Below, one piece after another: positions 1 through 5,613 of a stretch of DNA of 29,982 nucleotides; the first letter of the stretch is position 1, and every line of letters starts with the position of its first letter. A program made the position numbers and the translations under genes. A model generated the notes under the pieces. That model worked only from the letters and a program-made list of their open reading frames with translations. It ran no database searches and had not been told where the DNA came from. The stretch comes from a virus, in IMG/VR virus record IMGVR_UViG_3300042509_000299, positions 1 through 29,982 of that record; one strand, 5' to 3'.

Positions 1-282
1 CCATTTGAAATAATTTGTTTATTCAATTTAAAAATAATATAAATAGCTAACTGTTAAATCTATTTGCAAGTATCTTTCTATAAATATCGTTTACAGATTC
101 TTTATTACATCCCCTATTGTAGTAGAAGTTCATTACTCTTTTTATTCTTTGTAAATCTGATTGCTTTTGTTTTTCTTTTGCTGTCATAACTTTTCTATTT
201 CTTGTTTAACTTCTTGCCAATATATTTTTGCAATTGGATGCGTATAAAATTCATTAATTATTTCTTCAACTGCTATTAATGC
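1..282. repeat. Left copy of imperfect terminal direct repeat
   Basis: This segment aligns without gaps to 29701-29982. I count 18 mismatches in 282 bp, 14 of them in positions 61-120. Positions 156-282 are identical to 29856-29982, exactly 127 bp. It begins at the first codon of the small terminase and covers the 46-aa gene and the end of the 61-aa gene. The likely meaning is that the contig closes into a circle of about 29,700 bp, with two sequence variants of the closing region present in the sampled population. A real terminal redundancy with divergence is less likely. Confidence 0.85.
47..187 (-). CDS. 46-aa basic protein upstream of terminase
   Basis: A short reading frame starts MTAKEKQKQSDLQRIKRVMN and ends RFNS. 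Its ATG overlaps the TGA of the 61-aa gene in an ATGA junction, which suggests translational coupling. It is the last gene before the small terminase once the ends are joined. The second copy at 29747-29887 keeps the frame open despite about six amino-acid changes, clustered in the C-terminal half, which argues that it is a real protein under constraint. It is Lys/Arg-rich with a helical look and contains an FYYNRGCNKES stretch. I do not recognise the family; a DNA-binding or terminase-associated role is only a guess from position. Confidence 0.7.
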   Translation of the reverse strand: MTAKEKQKQSDLQRIKRVMNFYYNRGCNKESVNDIYRKILANRFNS

Positions 283-369
283 GAATTGTTTTGCAAAGCT
301 AATTGTATTCATTGGAATTGCATTGTAATACTTTAACATTAATTCTCTAGCTTTATCATTTGGTTTCAT
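184..369 (-). CDS. Conserved small phage protein (YWQEVKQEIEKL ending)
   Basis: The start chosen is MKPNDKARELM at 369, because it makes an ATGA overlap with the gene upstream (366-590); an upstream ATG at 399 would overlap that gene by 34 bp. The product is 61 aa. The pattern KARELMLKYYN..., then AKQFALIAVEEIINEF, then YWQEVKQEIEKL resembles a small protein that I know from many Bacteroidota phages and prophages, always of unknown function. It is mostly helical with no catalytic motif. It lies in a string of tiny overlapping genes at the end of the third early unit. Its 3' end is repeated, unchanged, at 29884-29982. Confidence 0.75.
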   Translation of the reverse strand: MKPNDKARELMLKYYNAIPMNTISFAKQFALIAVEEIINEFYTHPIAKIYWQEVKQEIEKL

Positions 370-590
370 AATCTTATTTCTATTTTTTGTGTTGAACAAC
401 TCATTTTATGTGCTCCATTAAATTGATGGCATTTACTACAATATTCCCAATACATACTACAATTAATAGCATCTTCTTCTCTATTAGGTATTAAGTAAGA
501 TTGTCTATAGTTATCAGGTGTTGCTTTAAACCTGTAACAAGTTTCTTTTGATTTACAAAGTGTATCTCTACACATAGCTATATCTGCCAT
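366..590 (-). CDS. Cysteine-rich small protein, possible zinc binder
   Basis: The 74-aa product begins MADIAMCRDTLCKSKETCYR and has eight cysteines: C7, C12 and C18 near the N-terminus, C44, C51 and C54 in the middle, and C65 near the end with neighbouring histidines. The arrangement C-x4-C-x5-C-Y-R-F is familiar from small proteins of Bacteroidota phages, and the spacing suggests metal binding. No function is known to me. Its start lies inside the end of the 31-aa membrane peptide gene (13-bp overlap) and its stop overlaps the next ATG, so it sits in a tightly coupled operon. Confidence 0.75.
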   Translation of the reverse strand: MADIAMCRDTLCKSKETCYRFKATPDNYRQSYLIPNREEDAINCSMYWEYCSKCHQFNGAHKMSCSTQKIEIRL

Positions 591-673
591 AATTTAAATA
601 TTAAAATTCCTATTGTTATTATTATACTCCAAGAAATTATCTCTACTATTCTTTGTTGTTGTTTATTATTCAT
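578..673 (-). CDS. 31-aa single-pass membrane peptide
   Basis: A short frame starts MNNKQQQRIVEIISWS, followed by a hydrophobic run IIITIGILIF and a short tail KLWQI. The hydrophobic segment (about residues 12-26) is long enough to cross a membrane once. The frame begins just downstream of the 58-aa gene (stop 677-679) and overlaps the start of the cysteine-rich gene by 13 bp, the same packing as its neighbours. Such tiny membrane peptides are common in early phage operons. Function unknown. The evidence is position and composition only. Confidence 0.5.
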   Translation of the reverse strand: MNNKQQQRIVEIISWSIIITIGILIFKLWQI

Positions 674-676
674 ATT

Positions 677-853
677 TTAATCTTCTTTTAGTTCATCAGC
701 TAATTCTAAAATAGCTCTTTTAAATTGTTGCTCGTTAAAGGTTGCTTGTATTAATAAACCTTTAAATAGTTGTAGGTATTCGTCAAGCGTTACATCGTCG
801 TGTTCTGTTTCAACTATGTACTTGTATCCGTAGTTTTCTAATTGTAGTTTCAT
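677..853 (-). CDS. 58-aa acidic hypothetical protein
   Basis: The frame runs from MKLQLENYGYKYIVETEHDD to LADELKED. It fills a gap that would otherwise be 180 bp without a gene, and is spaced 3 bp from the gene upstream (857-1057). The protein is acidic and probably helical in its second half (EQQFKRAILELADELKED). The string EHDDVTLDEYLQLFKGLLIQATF suggests a small folded domain. I do not recognise it. The closest general analogy is the many small accessory proteins in phage early operons. Confidence 0.65.
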   Translation of the reverse strand: MKLQLENYGYKYIVETEHDDVTLDEYLQLFKGLLIQATFNEQQFKRAILELADELKED

Positions 854-856
854 ATC

Positions 857-1057
857 TTACTTTTTTAATAGTTTTTTAAAATGCTGTATAAATTCATATT
901 CTGTAAATGGTTTATTTTCTTTATCAAATGTCCACATTCTAAATATTTTTTCTTTTGATTTTTCTTTATAAATCATTTTATAAGAAGTAATTTCTTCTTC
1001 TTTAAGGTTTGGTAATAATATTGTAGCTTTTTTAATTTTAATATCAATTATTTTCAT
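857..1057 (-). CDS. 66-aa hypothetical protein
   Basis: The product begins MKIIDIKIKKATILLP and ends HFKKLLKK; it is basic and lysine-rich. The first half looks like beta strands (alternating hydrophobics) and the end like a helix. It lies 3 bp from each neighbour within the third early unit. No family recognised and no motif visible. Confidence 0.65.
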   Translation of the reverse strand: MKIIDIKIKKATILLPNLKEEEITSYKMIYKEKSKEKIFRMWTFDKENKPFTEYEFIQHFKKLLKK

Positions 1058-1060
1058 ATC

Positions 1061-1369
1061 TTAAACTATTTTGTGTCCGTTAATATTATATCCTTTCTTT
1101 ACTGCTATTGATATTACAGGTAGTTTAACTTTTAAAAATGTAGCTGCTTCTTTATAGGTAGTAAAGGTATAGAATTCTTTTTCTGGTGATAATATTGTAA
1201 TTGTTTTTCTTTTCTTAGTTTTTATCTTACTATCGTATTTATTATCTATTATAGTTTGTAAGCAATTAAAGTCATCTTTATCCCATTGATTATACTGTTT
1301 GTCCCATAAATAACATTTAGGTTGTTTGTATAGTATATCTATTACTTCGTAAATATTATAATTATTCAT
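1061..1369 (-). CDS. Protein with NUMOD1-like C-terminal motif
   Basis: The 102-aa product has a C-terminal segment (about residues 70-102) reading YKEAATFLKVKLPVISIAV followed by KKGYNINGHKIV. This resembles the NUMOD1-type DNA-binding helix-turn-helix repeat found beside HNH and GIY-YIG homing nucleases, in which a helix with EAA is followed by a second helix and a Gly-containing strand. No nuclease motif is visible here, so it may be a stand-alone DNA-binding protein. The N-terminal 60 residues are unrecognised and rich in Tyr, Trp, Asp and Lys. It overlaps the DnaA-like gene upstream by 8 bp. The NUMOD1 comparison is by eye. Confidence 0.6.
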   Translation of the reverse strand: MNNYNIYEVIDILYKQPKCYLWDKQYNQWDKDDFNCLQTIIDNKYDSKIKTKKRKTITILSPEKEFYTFTTYKEAATFLKVKLPVISIAVKKGYNINGHKIV

Positions 1370-1784
1370 ATCCTGCTTCTTTTTTAAATATTTGTAATAA
1401 GTCTTTTATTATTCCAGGCACTCCTTCAGGAGTTGTTTTTAATTTTAACCAATCAGCAAATTCAATAGCATAATCATCTTTAGATGTATATTTGTCTATC
1501 TTTTCTCCTGCTAATAATTGTATTGCTTCACTATACTTTTCCATTAAATCTTTATCGTATTCTATAATATCTTCAAAAACATTAATAGCGTGTAATACTG
1601 TAGCGTGGTTTTTATCTAAAGTATCACCTATTTCTTGTAATGAATAACCTCTATCTCTTAATAGTTTATAGTAAATCATTCTAGCTTCTATAAACTCATA
1701 CTTTCTTGTTTTAGTTGTTAAATCTACTCCTGTTACTTTTTGTATTGTGTTTAATATCTTATTTTTTATTTCTTCTTTAATCAT
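1362..1784 (-). CDS. DnaA domain IV-like DNA-binding protein
   Basis: Residues about 18-75 of this 140-aa protein match the C-terminal DNA-binding domain of bacterial DnaA: KTRKYEFIEARMIYY, then SLQEIGDTLDKNHATVLHAI. The segment NHATVLHA (59-66) corresponds to the DnaA signature DHSTVLHA that reads the DnaA box. There is no AAA+ ATPase domain, so it cannot melt an origin alone. A plausible role is to mark the phage origin, or to compete with or regulate host DnaA. The C-terminal half (about 75-140) is unrecognised. It overlaps the gene upstream by 4 bp (ATGA type) and belongs to the third early unit with the exonuclease. Confidence 0.8.
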   Translation of the reverse strand: MIKEEIKNKILNTIQKVTGVDLTTKTRKYEFIEARMIYYKLLRDRGYSLQEIGDTLDKNHATVLHAINVFEDIIEYDKDLMEKYSEAIQLLAGEKIDKYTSKDDYAIEFADWLKLKTTPEGVPGIIKDLLQIFKKEAGYE

Positions 1785-2005
1785 TTCTTAAATTTTAATC
1801 TTATTTTACTTCCTAATTGTTTTGCAAATACAGTTAAAGTTATAAAAGATACTATTTCAATAGCTCTATAAATACCAGCACAAACTTCGTAATCTTCTAC
1901 AGCTTCATACTCTGTAATAATTTCTCTTAGTTCATCTATTGTAGAACCATTCTCAAGTTCATACAATGCTATTTTAAAGTGTTCTTCTATTCTTTCTTTA
2001 TCCAT
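1781..2005 (-). CDS. 74-aa hypothetical protein
   Basis: An acidic helical N-terminal half (MDKERIEEHFKIALYELENG) is followed by a hydrophobic stretch AIEIVSFITLTVF and a basic tail. The middle stretch could be a weak membrane segment or a buried helix. It lies 1 bp after the exonuclease gene and overlaps the DnaA-like gene by 4 bp, so it is probably co-translated with both. No family recognised. Confidence 0.65.
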   Translation of the reverse strand: MDKERIEEHFKIALYELENGSTIDELREIITEYEAVEDYEVCAGIYRAIEIVSFITLTVFAKQLGSKIRLKFKK

Positions 2006-2006
2006 A

Positions 2007-2771
2007 TTATAATATTCCTCTTAACACATATTGGTCTAAGTCTACTCCTTCAGTTTGAAAGAAGTGTTTATAATTACTAATACCTTGCTTAAACTTTTCT
2101 TCTCCTTTAGCATAGAACTCATCACTACATTCGAATATAGCTATATCTAAACTACCTTTATCTATTGCAATAAACACAAATTTATCAACATTAAACATTT
2201 TCTTGTATAACCAAGCTTGTAGGTCGTAAGAATATTTATCTGCACTATATCTAAAGTCTTTTATTCCCGTAGTAGTTTTTAAGTCTACAATTATATTTCC
2301 TTTTAATATATCTGCTTTTGCTCTAATTGGTATACCATCTATCATAGCTATTTGTGGTACTTCAAACTCTGCTTTTATTAAGTATTCTTTTACTGCTTCA
2401 TTTCTAAATAATGCATCAACTAATCTTTCAGCTGCTTTCTTTTCTGTTTGTGTATAAACTTCTTTACCTGATTGTTTAGCTAATTTATATTCTTTACTTG
2501 CTTTTGTAGCAGATTCTACAAATATCATATCATCAATCTTATTAGGTTCTAAAACCATAGTATGAAATAATTTACCATCTCTCAAAGCTTGAGATTCACC
2601 TGAACCATACTTAGTCGTGTAGTAATATGTTTTAGGAGAAGATAATAATGTTTTAATACTTGAACTACTTAAAGCGTTTTTACCTAAGTAATCATAATAA
2701 AAGTTATCATCATACATATTATCTAATATTTCTTTTTCATCCCAATGTTTTCCGTCAAATGTAGTTATCAT
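2007..2771 (-). CDS. PD-(D/E)XK recombination exonuclease (RecE/DUF3799-like)
   Basis: This 254-aa protein matches the exonuclease VIII / Cas4-type PD-(D/E)XK family (PF12684-like). The visible core is GKLFH (H70), the segment RAKADIL with D154, the pair IVDLKTT with D163 and K165, and the helix motif SYDLQAWLY with Q185. Such enzymes resect double-stranded DNA 5' to 3' to give the 3' single strand used by an annealing protein. The annealing partner here is the ERF protein at 8037-8615, which lies in another unit with the same type of promoter. The spacing to the 69-aa gene upstream is 1 bp. Family assignment is strong; exact substrate and polarity are inferred. Confidence 0.88.
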   Translation of the reverse strand: MITTFDGKHWDEKEILDNMYDDNFYYDYLGKNALSSSSIKTLLSSPKTYYYTTKYGSGESQALRDGKLFHTMVLEPNKIDDMIFVESATKASKEYKLAKQSGKEVYTQTEKKAAERLVDALFRNEAVKEYLIKAEFEVPQIAMIDGIPIRAKADILKGNIIVDLKTTTGIKDFRYSADKYSYDLQAWLYKKMFNVDKFVFIAIDKGSLDIAIFECSDEFYAKGEEKFKQGISNYKHFFQTEGVDLDQYVLRGIL

Positions 2772-2772
2772 A

Positions 2773-2982
2773 TTATCTTATTTTAATGTTATTTAATAAA
2801 TTCATAGTTTCATCTGTATTTAATACATCTCTAATTTCTTGTGCGTACATATCGCTCAAATCAAATTCTCTTGTTAAAGCAGCTATAACATCTGTTAAAT
2901 TAGCTACTAAATAAACATCTTCTCTAGCTTCTGATAAAGCTAATAATTTTTCTAGTTTTAAAATAATTTCTTGTTTGTTCAT
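2773..2982 (-). CDS. 69-aa first gene of third early unit
   Basis: I chose the start MNKQEIILKLEKLLAL at 2982. The longer frame beginning at 3018 would start upstream of the putative -7 element at 3006-3013 and could not be transcribed from it. The leader between promoter and ATG is A-rich and ends AAAAACTATG, the same leader type as at 7674 and 9101. The product is acidic and helical (LEKLLALSEAREDVYLV) with no catalytic motif. Function unknown; position as first gene of an early operon suggests a regulatory or host-takeover role. Confidence 0.7.
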   Translation of the reverse strand: MNKQEIILKLEKLLALSEAREDVYLVANLTDVIAALTREFDLSDMYAQEIRDVLNTDETMNLLNNIKIR

Positions 2983-3005
2983 AGTTTTTGTTTTTAAATT
3001 ATATA

Positions 3006-3057
3006 CAAATGTAAACATATTATTTTAATAAAAAAATACTTTAACATTTATTTAACA
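3006..3057 (-). promoter_or_regulatory. Early promoter with paired TGTTAAA operator
   Basis: On the minus strand the -7 element is TACATTTG (3006-3013), matching Bacteroidota TAnnTTTG. No TTG is present at -33. Instead, 26 bp upstream, two TGTTAAA heptamers occur at 3040-3046 and 3051-3057, 11 bp apart. The same pair and the same 26-bp spacing occur at 28084-28135, and at 36 bp in 9132-9193. The position of the proximal heptamer, about 40 bp before transcription start, suits an activator that replaces -33 contacts. It directs the 69-aa, exonuclease and DnaA-like genes. Confidence 0.7.
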
Positions 3058-3079
3058 AAAAAGGAAGCTATTTGCTTCC
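3057..3079 (-). terminator. Intrinsic terminator, stem GGAAGC/GCTTCC
   Basis: In the minus direction a 6-bp GGAAGC stem with a 5-nt loop (arms 3074-3079 and 3063-3068) is followed by six Ts. The stem overlaps the stop codon of the 47-aa gene, so it ends the transcription unit that contains the ABC-GNAT and helicase genes. The next promoter starts immediately downstream. Confidence 0.8.
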
Positions 3080-3211
3080 CTTAATCTGTGCTATACAAAT
3101 ACTGTAACGTTGGTCTTTATCTGGATATTCTTTTACCATTACATCATCAATCATACATCTTTGTATAAACTCTTTTTCTTTTTCTTCTTTTTGTGGTTTT
3201 GGAATTGGCAT
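3068..3211 (-). CDS. Stand-alone MPIPKP small domain protein
   Basis: The 47-aa product begins MPIPKPQKEEKEKEF and continues IQRCMIDDVMVKEYPDKD, then QRYSICIAQIKGSK. This pattern (MPIPKP, F-x-x-R-C-M, EYPD, QR-x-x-x-C) is a widespread small phage domain, usually found at the N-terminus of head maturation proteases or other morphogenesis proteins. Here it is a free-standing gene in the early region, far from the protease at 19193-20092. Its stop codon lies inside the terminator stem. The identity of the motif is from memory; its biochemical role is not known to me. Confidence 0.75.
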   Translation of the reverse strand: MPIPKPQKEEKEKEFIQRCMIDDVMVKEYPDKDQRYSICIAQIKGSK

Positions 3212-3218
3212 AATATAT

Positions 3219-3461
3219 TTATTTATTGTTTTCTATCCATTGTGTTTGTAACTGCTCATAGTGTTCTATTTCTCTTTGTAAATAATCTAAAGCTTTTCTT
3301 AAGTCTTGTAGTTCGTTATCTTTCTTACCTGCTCTAGACAAATATTTAATTACATTTCCTCTATTGAAATTTAAATTATAATCTTTAATAAAATCTATTA
3401 CATCATAGCCTTTATTGTTTTCGTAATGTAATTGTGTTGCTCTCATATCTACTTGTGCCAT
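3219..3461 (-). CDS. DUF3310 (SaV-like) protein
   Basis: Residues about 18-65 carry the DUF3310 hallmark: YDVIDFIKDYNLNF, then GNVIKYLSRAGKK, then LQDLRKALDYLQREIEHYE. DUF3310 proteins are small helical phage proteins sometimes called SaV-like and sometimes fused to nucleotide kinases; their role is unclear but they cluster with DNA metabolism genes, as here. The 80-aa length fits the domain alone. It shares one base (TAATG) with the gene upstream. Confidence in the family is high, function low. Confidence 0.85.
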   Translation of the reverse strand: MAQVDMRATQLHYENNKGYDVIDFIKDYNLNFNRGNVIKYLSRAGKKDNELQDLRKALDYLQREIEHYEQLQTQWIENNK

Positions 3462-3811
3462 TAGTCTATTCTTAAAAATTCAGATTCAGCATATTCTAAA
3501 AACCATTCTTTGTTAGTTTCGTACTTTTCTATAATAGCTTCTAACATTACTAATTCATCAATAGTTTTAGTTGCTAATTTGTGTACTAAACTTTCTATTT
3601 TTCTTTCTATATTTAAAAGCATTTCAGGTTCTGATTTATGCATCTTAACATATTCTTCACTTACAATATGCTCTAGGTCTTTATTTAAAGAGTTAATTCT
3701 ATTCTTTAAACTTTGTCTATATTGTGTTGTTGTTTTTAAATTATCATTAGCTTCTAATAATAGTTGTCCTAAGATAATTGATTTTAAATATTCTAGTTGT
3801 ATTATATTCAT
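3461..3811 (-). CDS. 116-aa helical hypothetical protein
   Basis: The sequence is almost wholly helical and charged, with heptad-like stretches (RQSLKNRINSLNKDLEHIV and LLNIERKIESLVHKLATK) that suggest a coiled coil. It begins MNIIQLEYLKSIILGQLLLE. It overlaps the PD-(D/E)XK-like gene upstream by 4 bp. No family recognised. It may be a structural partner of a neighbouring DNA metabolism protein, but nothing in the sequence shows this. Confidence 0.7.
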   Translation of the reverse strand: MNIIQLEYLKSIILGQLLLEANDNLKTTTQYRQSLKNRINSLNKDLEHIVSEEYVKMHKSEPEMLLNIERKIESLVHKLATKTIDELVMLEAIIEKYETNKEWFLEYAESEFLRID

Positions 3812-4209
3812 ATTTCTTTTAAAATGTTTTCAGGTTGTATTTTTAAATAAGTTACTTCTTTTGATACTTTGTATCGTAAACTAAAGTGCGTAGAAGCAGG
3901 GTTTTTGTTGTTAGTTTCCCAATCAGGTTTTACCATTAGTAAATTCCAAAAGTAAACACCCCTTGGGGTAGAATTAACATAAATAGGAATATCTAAATGC
4001 TTTTCACATTCTACTAACATAGCATCATATTTCTTCTTTTCTAAAAGCATATTATCATAGTGTGCTGTTCTACACTTCAACTCTATTCTGTGTTTGAATT
4101 GTGGTGAATAGCAATCCCATCGGCTCATTTGGTTTTTAGATTTAACCAAGTCCTTATAGATATTTTCTTTTAGCCAAAGAAATAGATTTTGTTCGTTCCA
4201 GTTATGCAT
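3808..4209 (-). CDS. Probable PD-(D/E)XK-type nuclease
   Basis: The 133-aa product contains SRWDCYSPQFKHRIELKCR: an aspartate (D32) followed 12 residues later by E-L-K (E44, K46), the spacing of a PD-(D/E)XK active site. The rest (KKYDAMLVE..., IPIYVNSTPRGVYFWNLL) alternates strands and helices as expected for the fold. Small phage nucleases of this type include VRR-NUC and Holliday junction resolvase-like enzymes. I cannot tell which, and the N-terminal catalytic residue is not certain. It overlaps the neighbours by 8 and 4 bp within the helicase unit. Confidence 0.6.
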   Translation of the reverse strand: MHNWNEQNLFLWLKENIYKDLVKSKNQMSRWDCYSPQFKHRIELKCRTAHYDNMLLEKKKYDAMLVECEKHLDIPIYVNSTPRGVYFWNLLMVKPDWETNNKNPASTHFSLRYKVSKEVTYLKIQPENILKEI

Positions 4210-4573
4210 CCTGTTGAGTTTCGTAAACTTTTCTTAAATCGTTAAGTGTATCTCTCCAGCAACTAGCACAGTTACTATCTTGTATTACTTCATTAAATAC
4301 AGCTTTATAAATATCTTTAATTCTCCATTGTTCTTTTGGTGTTAAAGTTTCTTTTTTAAACTGAAAGTAAGGTAGTAAAAATTCTATATCTTCATCTTTT
4401 AAGCAGTTTGGTTTTCTGTAGCTCCAAATCTTATTTAAAAATTCTTTTCTTGCACTACATCCACAATCTATCCCTGTAGCGTTTGATACAGCATCTACTA
4501 CTGCTTTAATACCTGTAGCAGTTGTTATTTGCTCTACAGTATCTCCTAATCCTTTTGGTTTTCTTTTTGCCAT
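4202..4573 (-). CDS. Conserved phage protein with C-x-C and C-x2-C pairs
   Basis: The N-terminus KPKGLGDTVEQITTATGIK and following DCGCSARKEFLNKI are familiar from hypothetical proteins of Bacteroidota phages. Two cysteine pairs, CGC near residue 37-39 and CASC near residue 103-106, could bind a metal together. The middle is helical (LKDEDIEFLLPYFQFKK). It lies between the sigma-like gene (3 bp spacing) and the nuclease-like gene (8 bp overlap). Length 123 aa. Function unknown. Confidence 0.7.
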   Translation of the reverse strand: MAKRKPKGLGDTVEQITTATGIKAVVDAVSNATGIDCGCSARKEFLNKIWSYRKPNCLKDEDIEFLLPYFQFKKETLTPKEQWRIKDIYKAVFNEVIQDSNCASCWRDTLNDLRKVYETQQDA

Positions 4574-4576
4574 AAT

Positions 4577-5089
4577 TTATAGTTTTAAGTTATCGTAATC
4601 TTCTTTTAATAGTTCTTTTAATTTTTCTTTATGCTTTTTTAGTGAGTGAAATATACTTACAAAGCTTATTCCTGTTTCTTTTGCAAGTCCTCTAATGCTA
4701 ATATTAGAATCTCTATAAATAGAAAATAGTTTTTTATCGTACCAATCCCAGTTGTTTACTTCAGTTTCTGCTTTAGTTCTAAATTCGTTCCAATCTAACT
4801 CTTTTTCTAAATCAAAGTCATCTACCATATTGTAAATTTCTTCATTTAGTTCGCATTTAGTTATTCGTTTTTTTACATTGTAAATTTGAAAATGTATGTT
4901 TCTAATAATAATAAAGCAATAACCTCTATTTAATTTACCATTAGTAAACATTTGTTCTTCTGTTACTTTGTATTTATGAAGTAAAAGATAAAACTCTTGT
5001 ACAATATCTTCTGCAAAATCAGAATCAAATACTGAAGCTAACTCTACTAAGTAATCTTGGTACTGTGAAACTTTTTCTAAGATTCCCAT
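4577..5089 (-). CDS. Sigma-70-like protein
   Basis: This 170-aa protein has the layout of a small sigma factor. Residues 26-37 (AEDIVQEFYLLL) resemble sigma region 2.1-2.2 (AEDIVQEVFL). A connecting acidic stretch follows, and residues about 131-155 (SIRGLAKETGISFVSIFHSL) form a helix-turn-helix like region 4. Similar proteins occur in Bacteroidota phages and are annotated as sigma-like. It may direct host RNA polymerase to late phage genes, whose starts lack clear TAnnTTTG elements in this window. The DNA-melting residues of region 2 are poorly conserved, so an anti-sigma or plain HTH role is possible. It overlaps the upstream gene by 13 bp. Confidence 0.65.
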   Translation of the reverse strand: MGILEKVSQYQDYLVELASVFDSDFAEDIVQEFYLLLHKYKVTEEQMFTNGKLNRGYCFIIIRNIHFQIYNVKKRITKCELNEEIYNMVDDFDLEKELDWNEFRTKAETEVNNWDWYDKKLFSIYRDSNISIRGLAKETGISFVSIFHSLKKHKEKLKELLKEDYDNLKL

Positions 5090-5274
5090 AAAATATTAAT
5101 AGATAATATACCTAATAAAAGCTGTATAGTATGGTAGTTAACTTCTTCTTCTTGATCTACATCATACAAAGCACCTACCATAAACCCGTGTATAATTGCA
5201 AATTGTAACTCTTTACCTGAGTAAACCGCCCAAGTTATAAGTGTAAATATTAATAAACTAGTAAGCAATATCAT
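5077..5274 (-). CDS. 65-aa membrane protein with two hydrophobic segments
   Basis: Two membrane segments are visible: about residues 1-18 (MILLTSLLIFTLITWAVY) and 50-63 (TIQLLLGILSINILW), with a central GFMVGALYDVDQEEEVN. The pattern, with VGALYD and an acidic loop before the second segment, is one I associate with small proteins in Bacteroidota phage replication regions. Function unknown. It overlaps both neighbours (17 and 13 bp), so it is surely part of the helicase unit. Confidence 0.7.
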   Translation of the reverse strand: MILLTSLLIFTLITWAVYSGKELQFAIIHGFMVGALYDVDQEEEVNYHTIQLLLGILSINILWES

Positions 5275-5575
5275 AATTAAAAATTTTAGCTTTTATTTTA
5301 CCTATTTTTGTTTCTCTTAATGCTGGTTTAACTTGTATGTTAATCTCTACATTAGTTAGTTCGGAATCTTGCTTTAAAATAGCTTTAAAAGCTTGTTCAA
5401 TAACTCCAAAATCTAAATTATCTTCAATATCTAATAACTGCTCTATCATTTCTAACTTAAAAGTAATATCTTTAAAATAAGAAAGTAGTTCGCTATTATC
5501 TGAATTGTAAACTAGCATTTTAGCTGCTGAAGTTTTTAGATCAGAAATATGATTTTTTATTGTTATTTTTTCCAT
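5258..5575 (-). CDS. 105-aa hypothetical protein
   Basis: The N-terminal two thirds is helical (ISDLKTSAAKMLVYN..., FKLEMIEQLLDIEDNLDFG) and the end is beta-like (NVEINIQVKPALRETKIGK). No motif is recognised. A TATATTTG element at 5580-5587 lies just before its start, but without a TTG element or TGTTAAA pair. It is the first gene after the helicase-like ATPase and overlaps the membrane protein gene by 17 bp. Confidence 0.65.
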   Translation of the reverse strand: MEKITIKNHISDLKTSAAKMLVYNSDNSELLSYFKDITFKLEMIEQLLDIEDNLDFGVIEQAFKAILKQDSELTNVEINIQVKPALRETKIGKIKAKIFNYDIAY

Positions 5576-5613
5576 TGTTCAAATATATTAATAAATTTTT
5601 AATAAGTAGATAA

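Noticed and set aside
1998-2006. DnaA box-like TTATCCATA near the DnaA-like gene
   Set aside because: Single imperfect match in a very AT-rich genome, inside a start codon region. Several similar strings occur by chance (for example near 17960 and 26870), and no cluster was seen, so no origin is called.
3510-3884. Open frame of 124 codons on the plus strand
   Set aside because: Antisense to two tightly packed minus-strand genes. The Ser/Leu/Phe/Ile-rich peptide is the mirror of Lys/Glu/Asn-rich helices, not a credible protein.
5580-5587. TATATTTG element on the minus strand
   Set aside because: It matches the -7 consensus, but there is no TTG at 17-23 bp and no TGTTAAA pair, and it would leave almost no leader before the ATG at 5575. 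Chance is likely in this composition.
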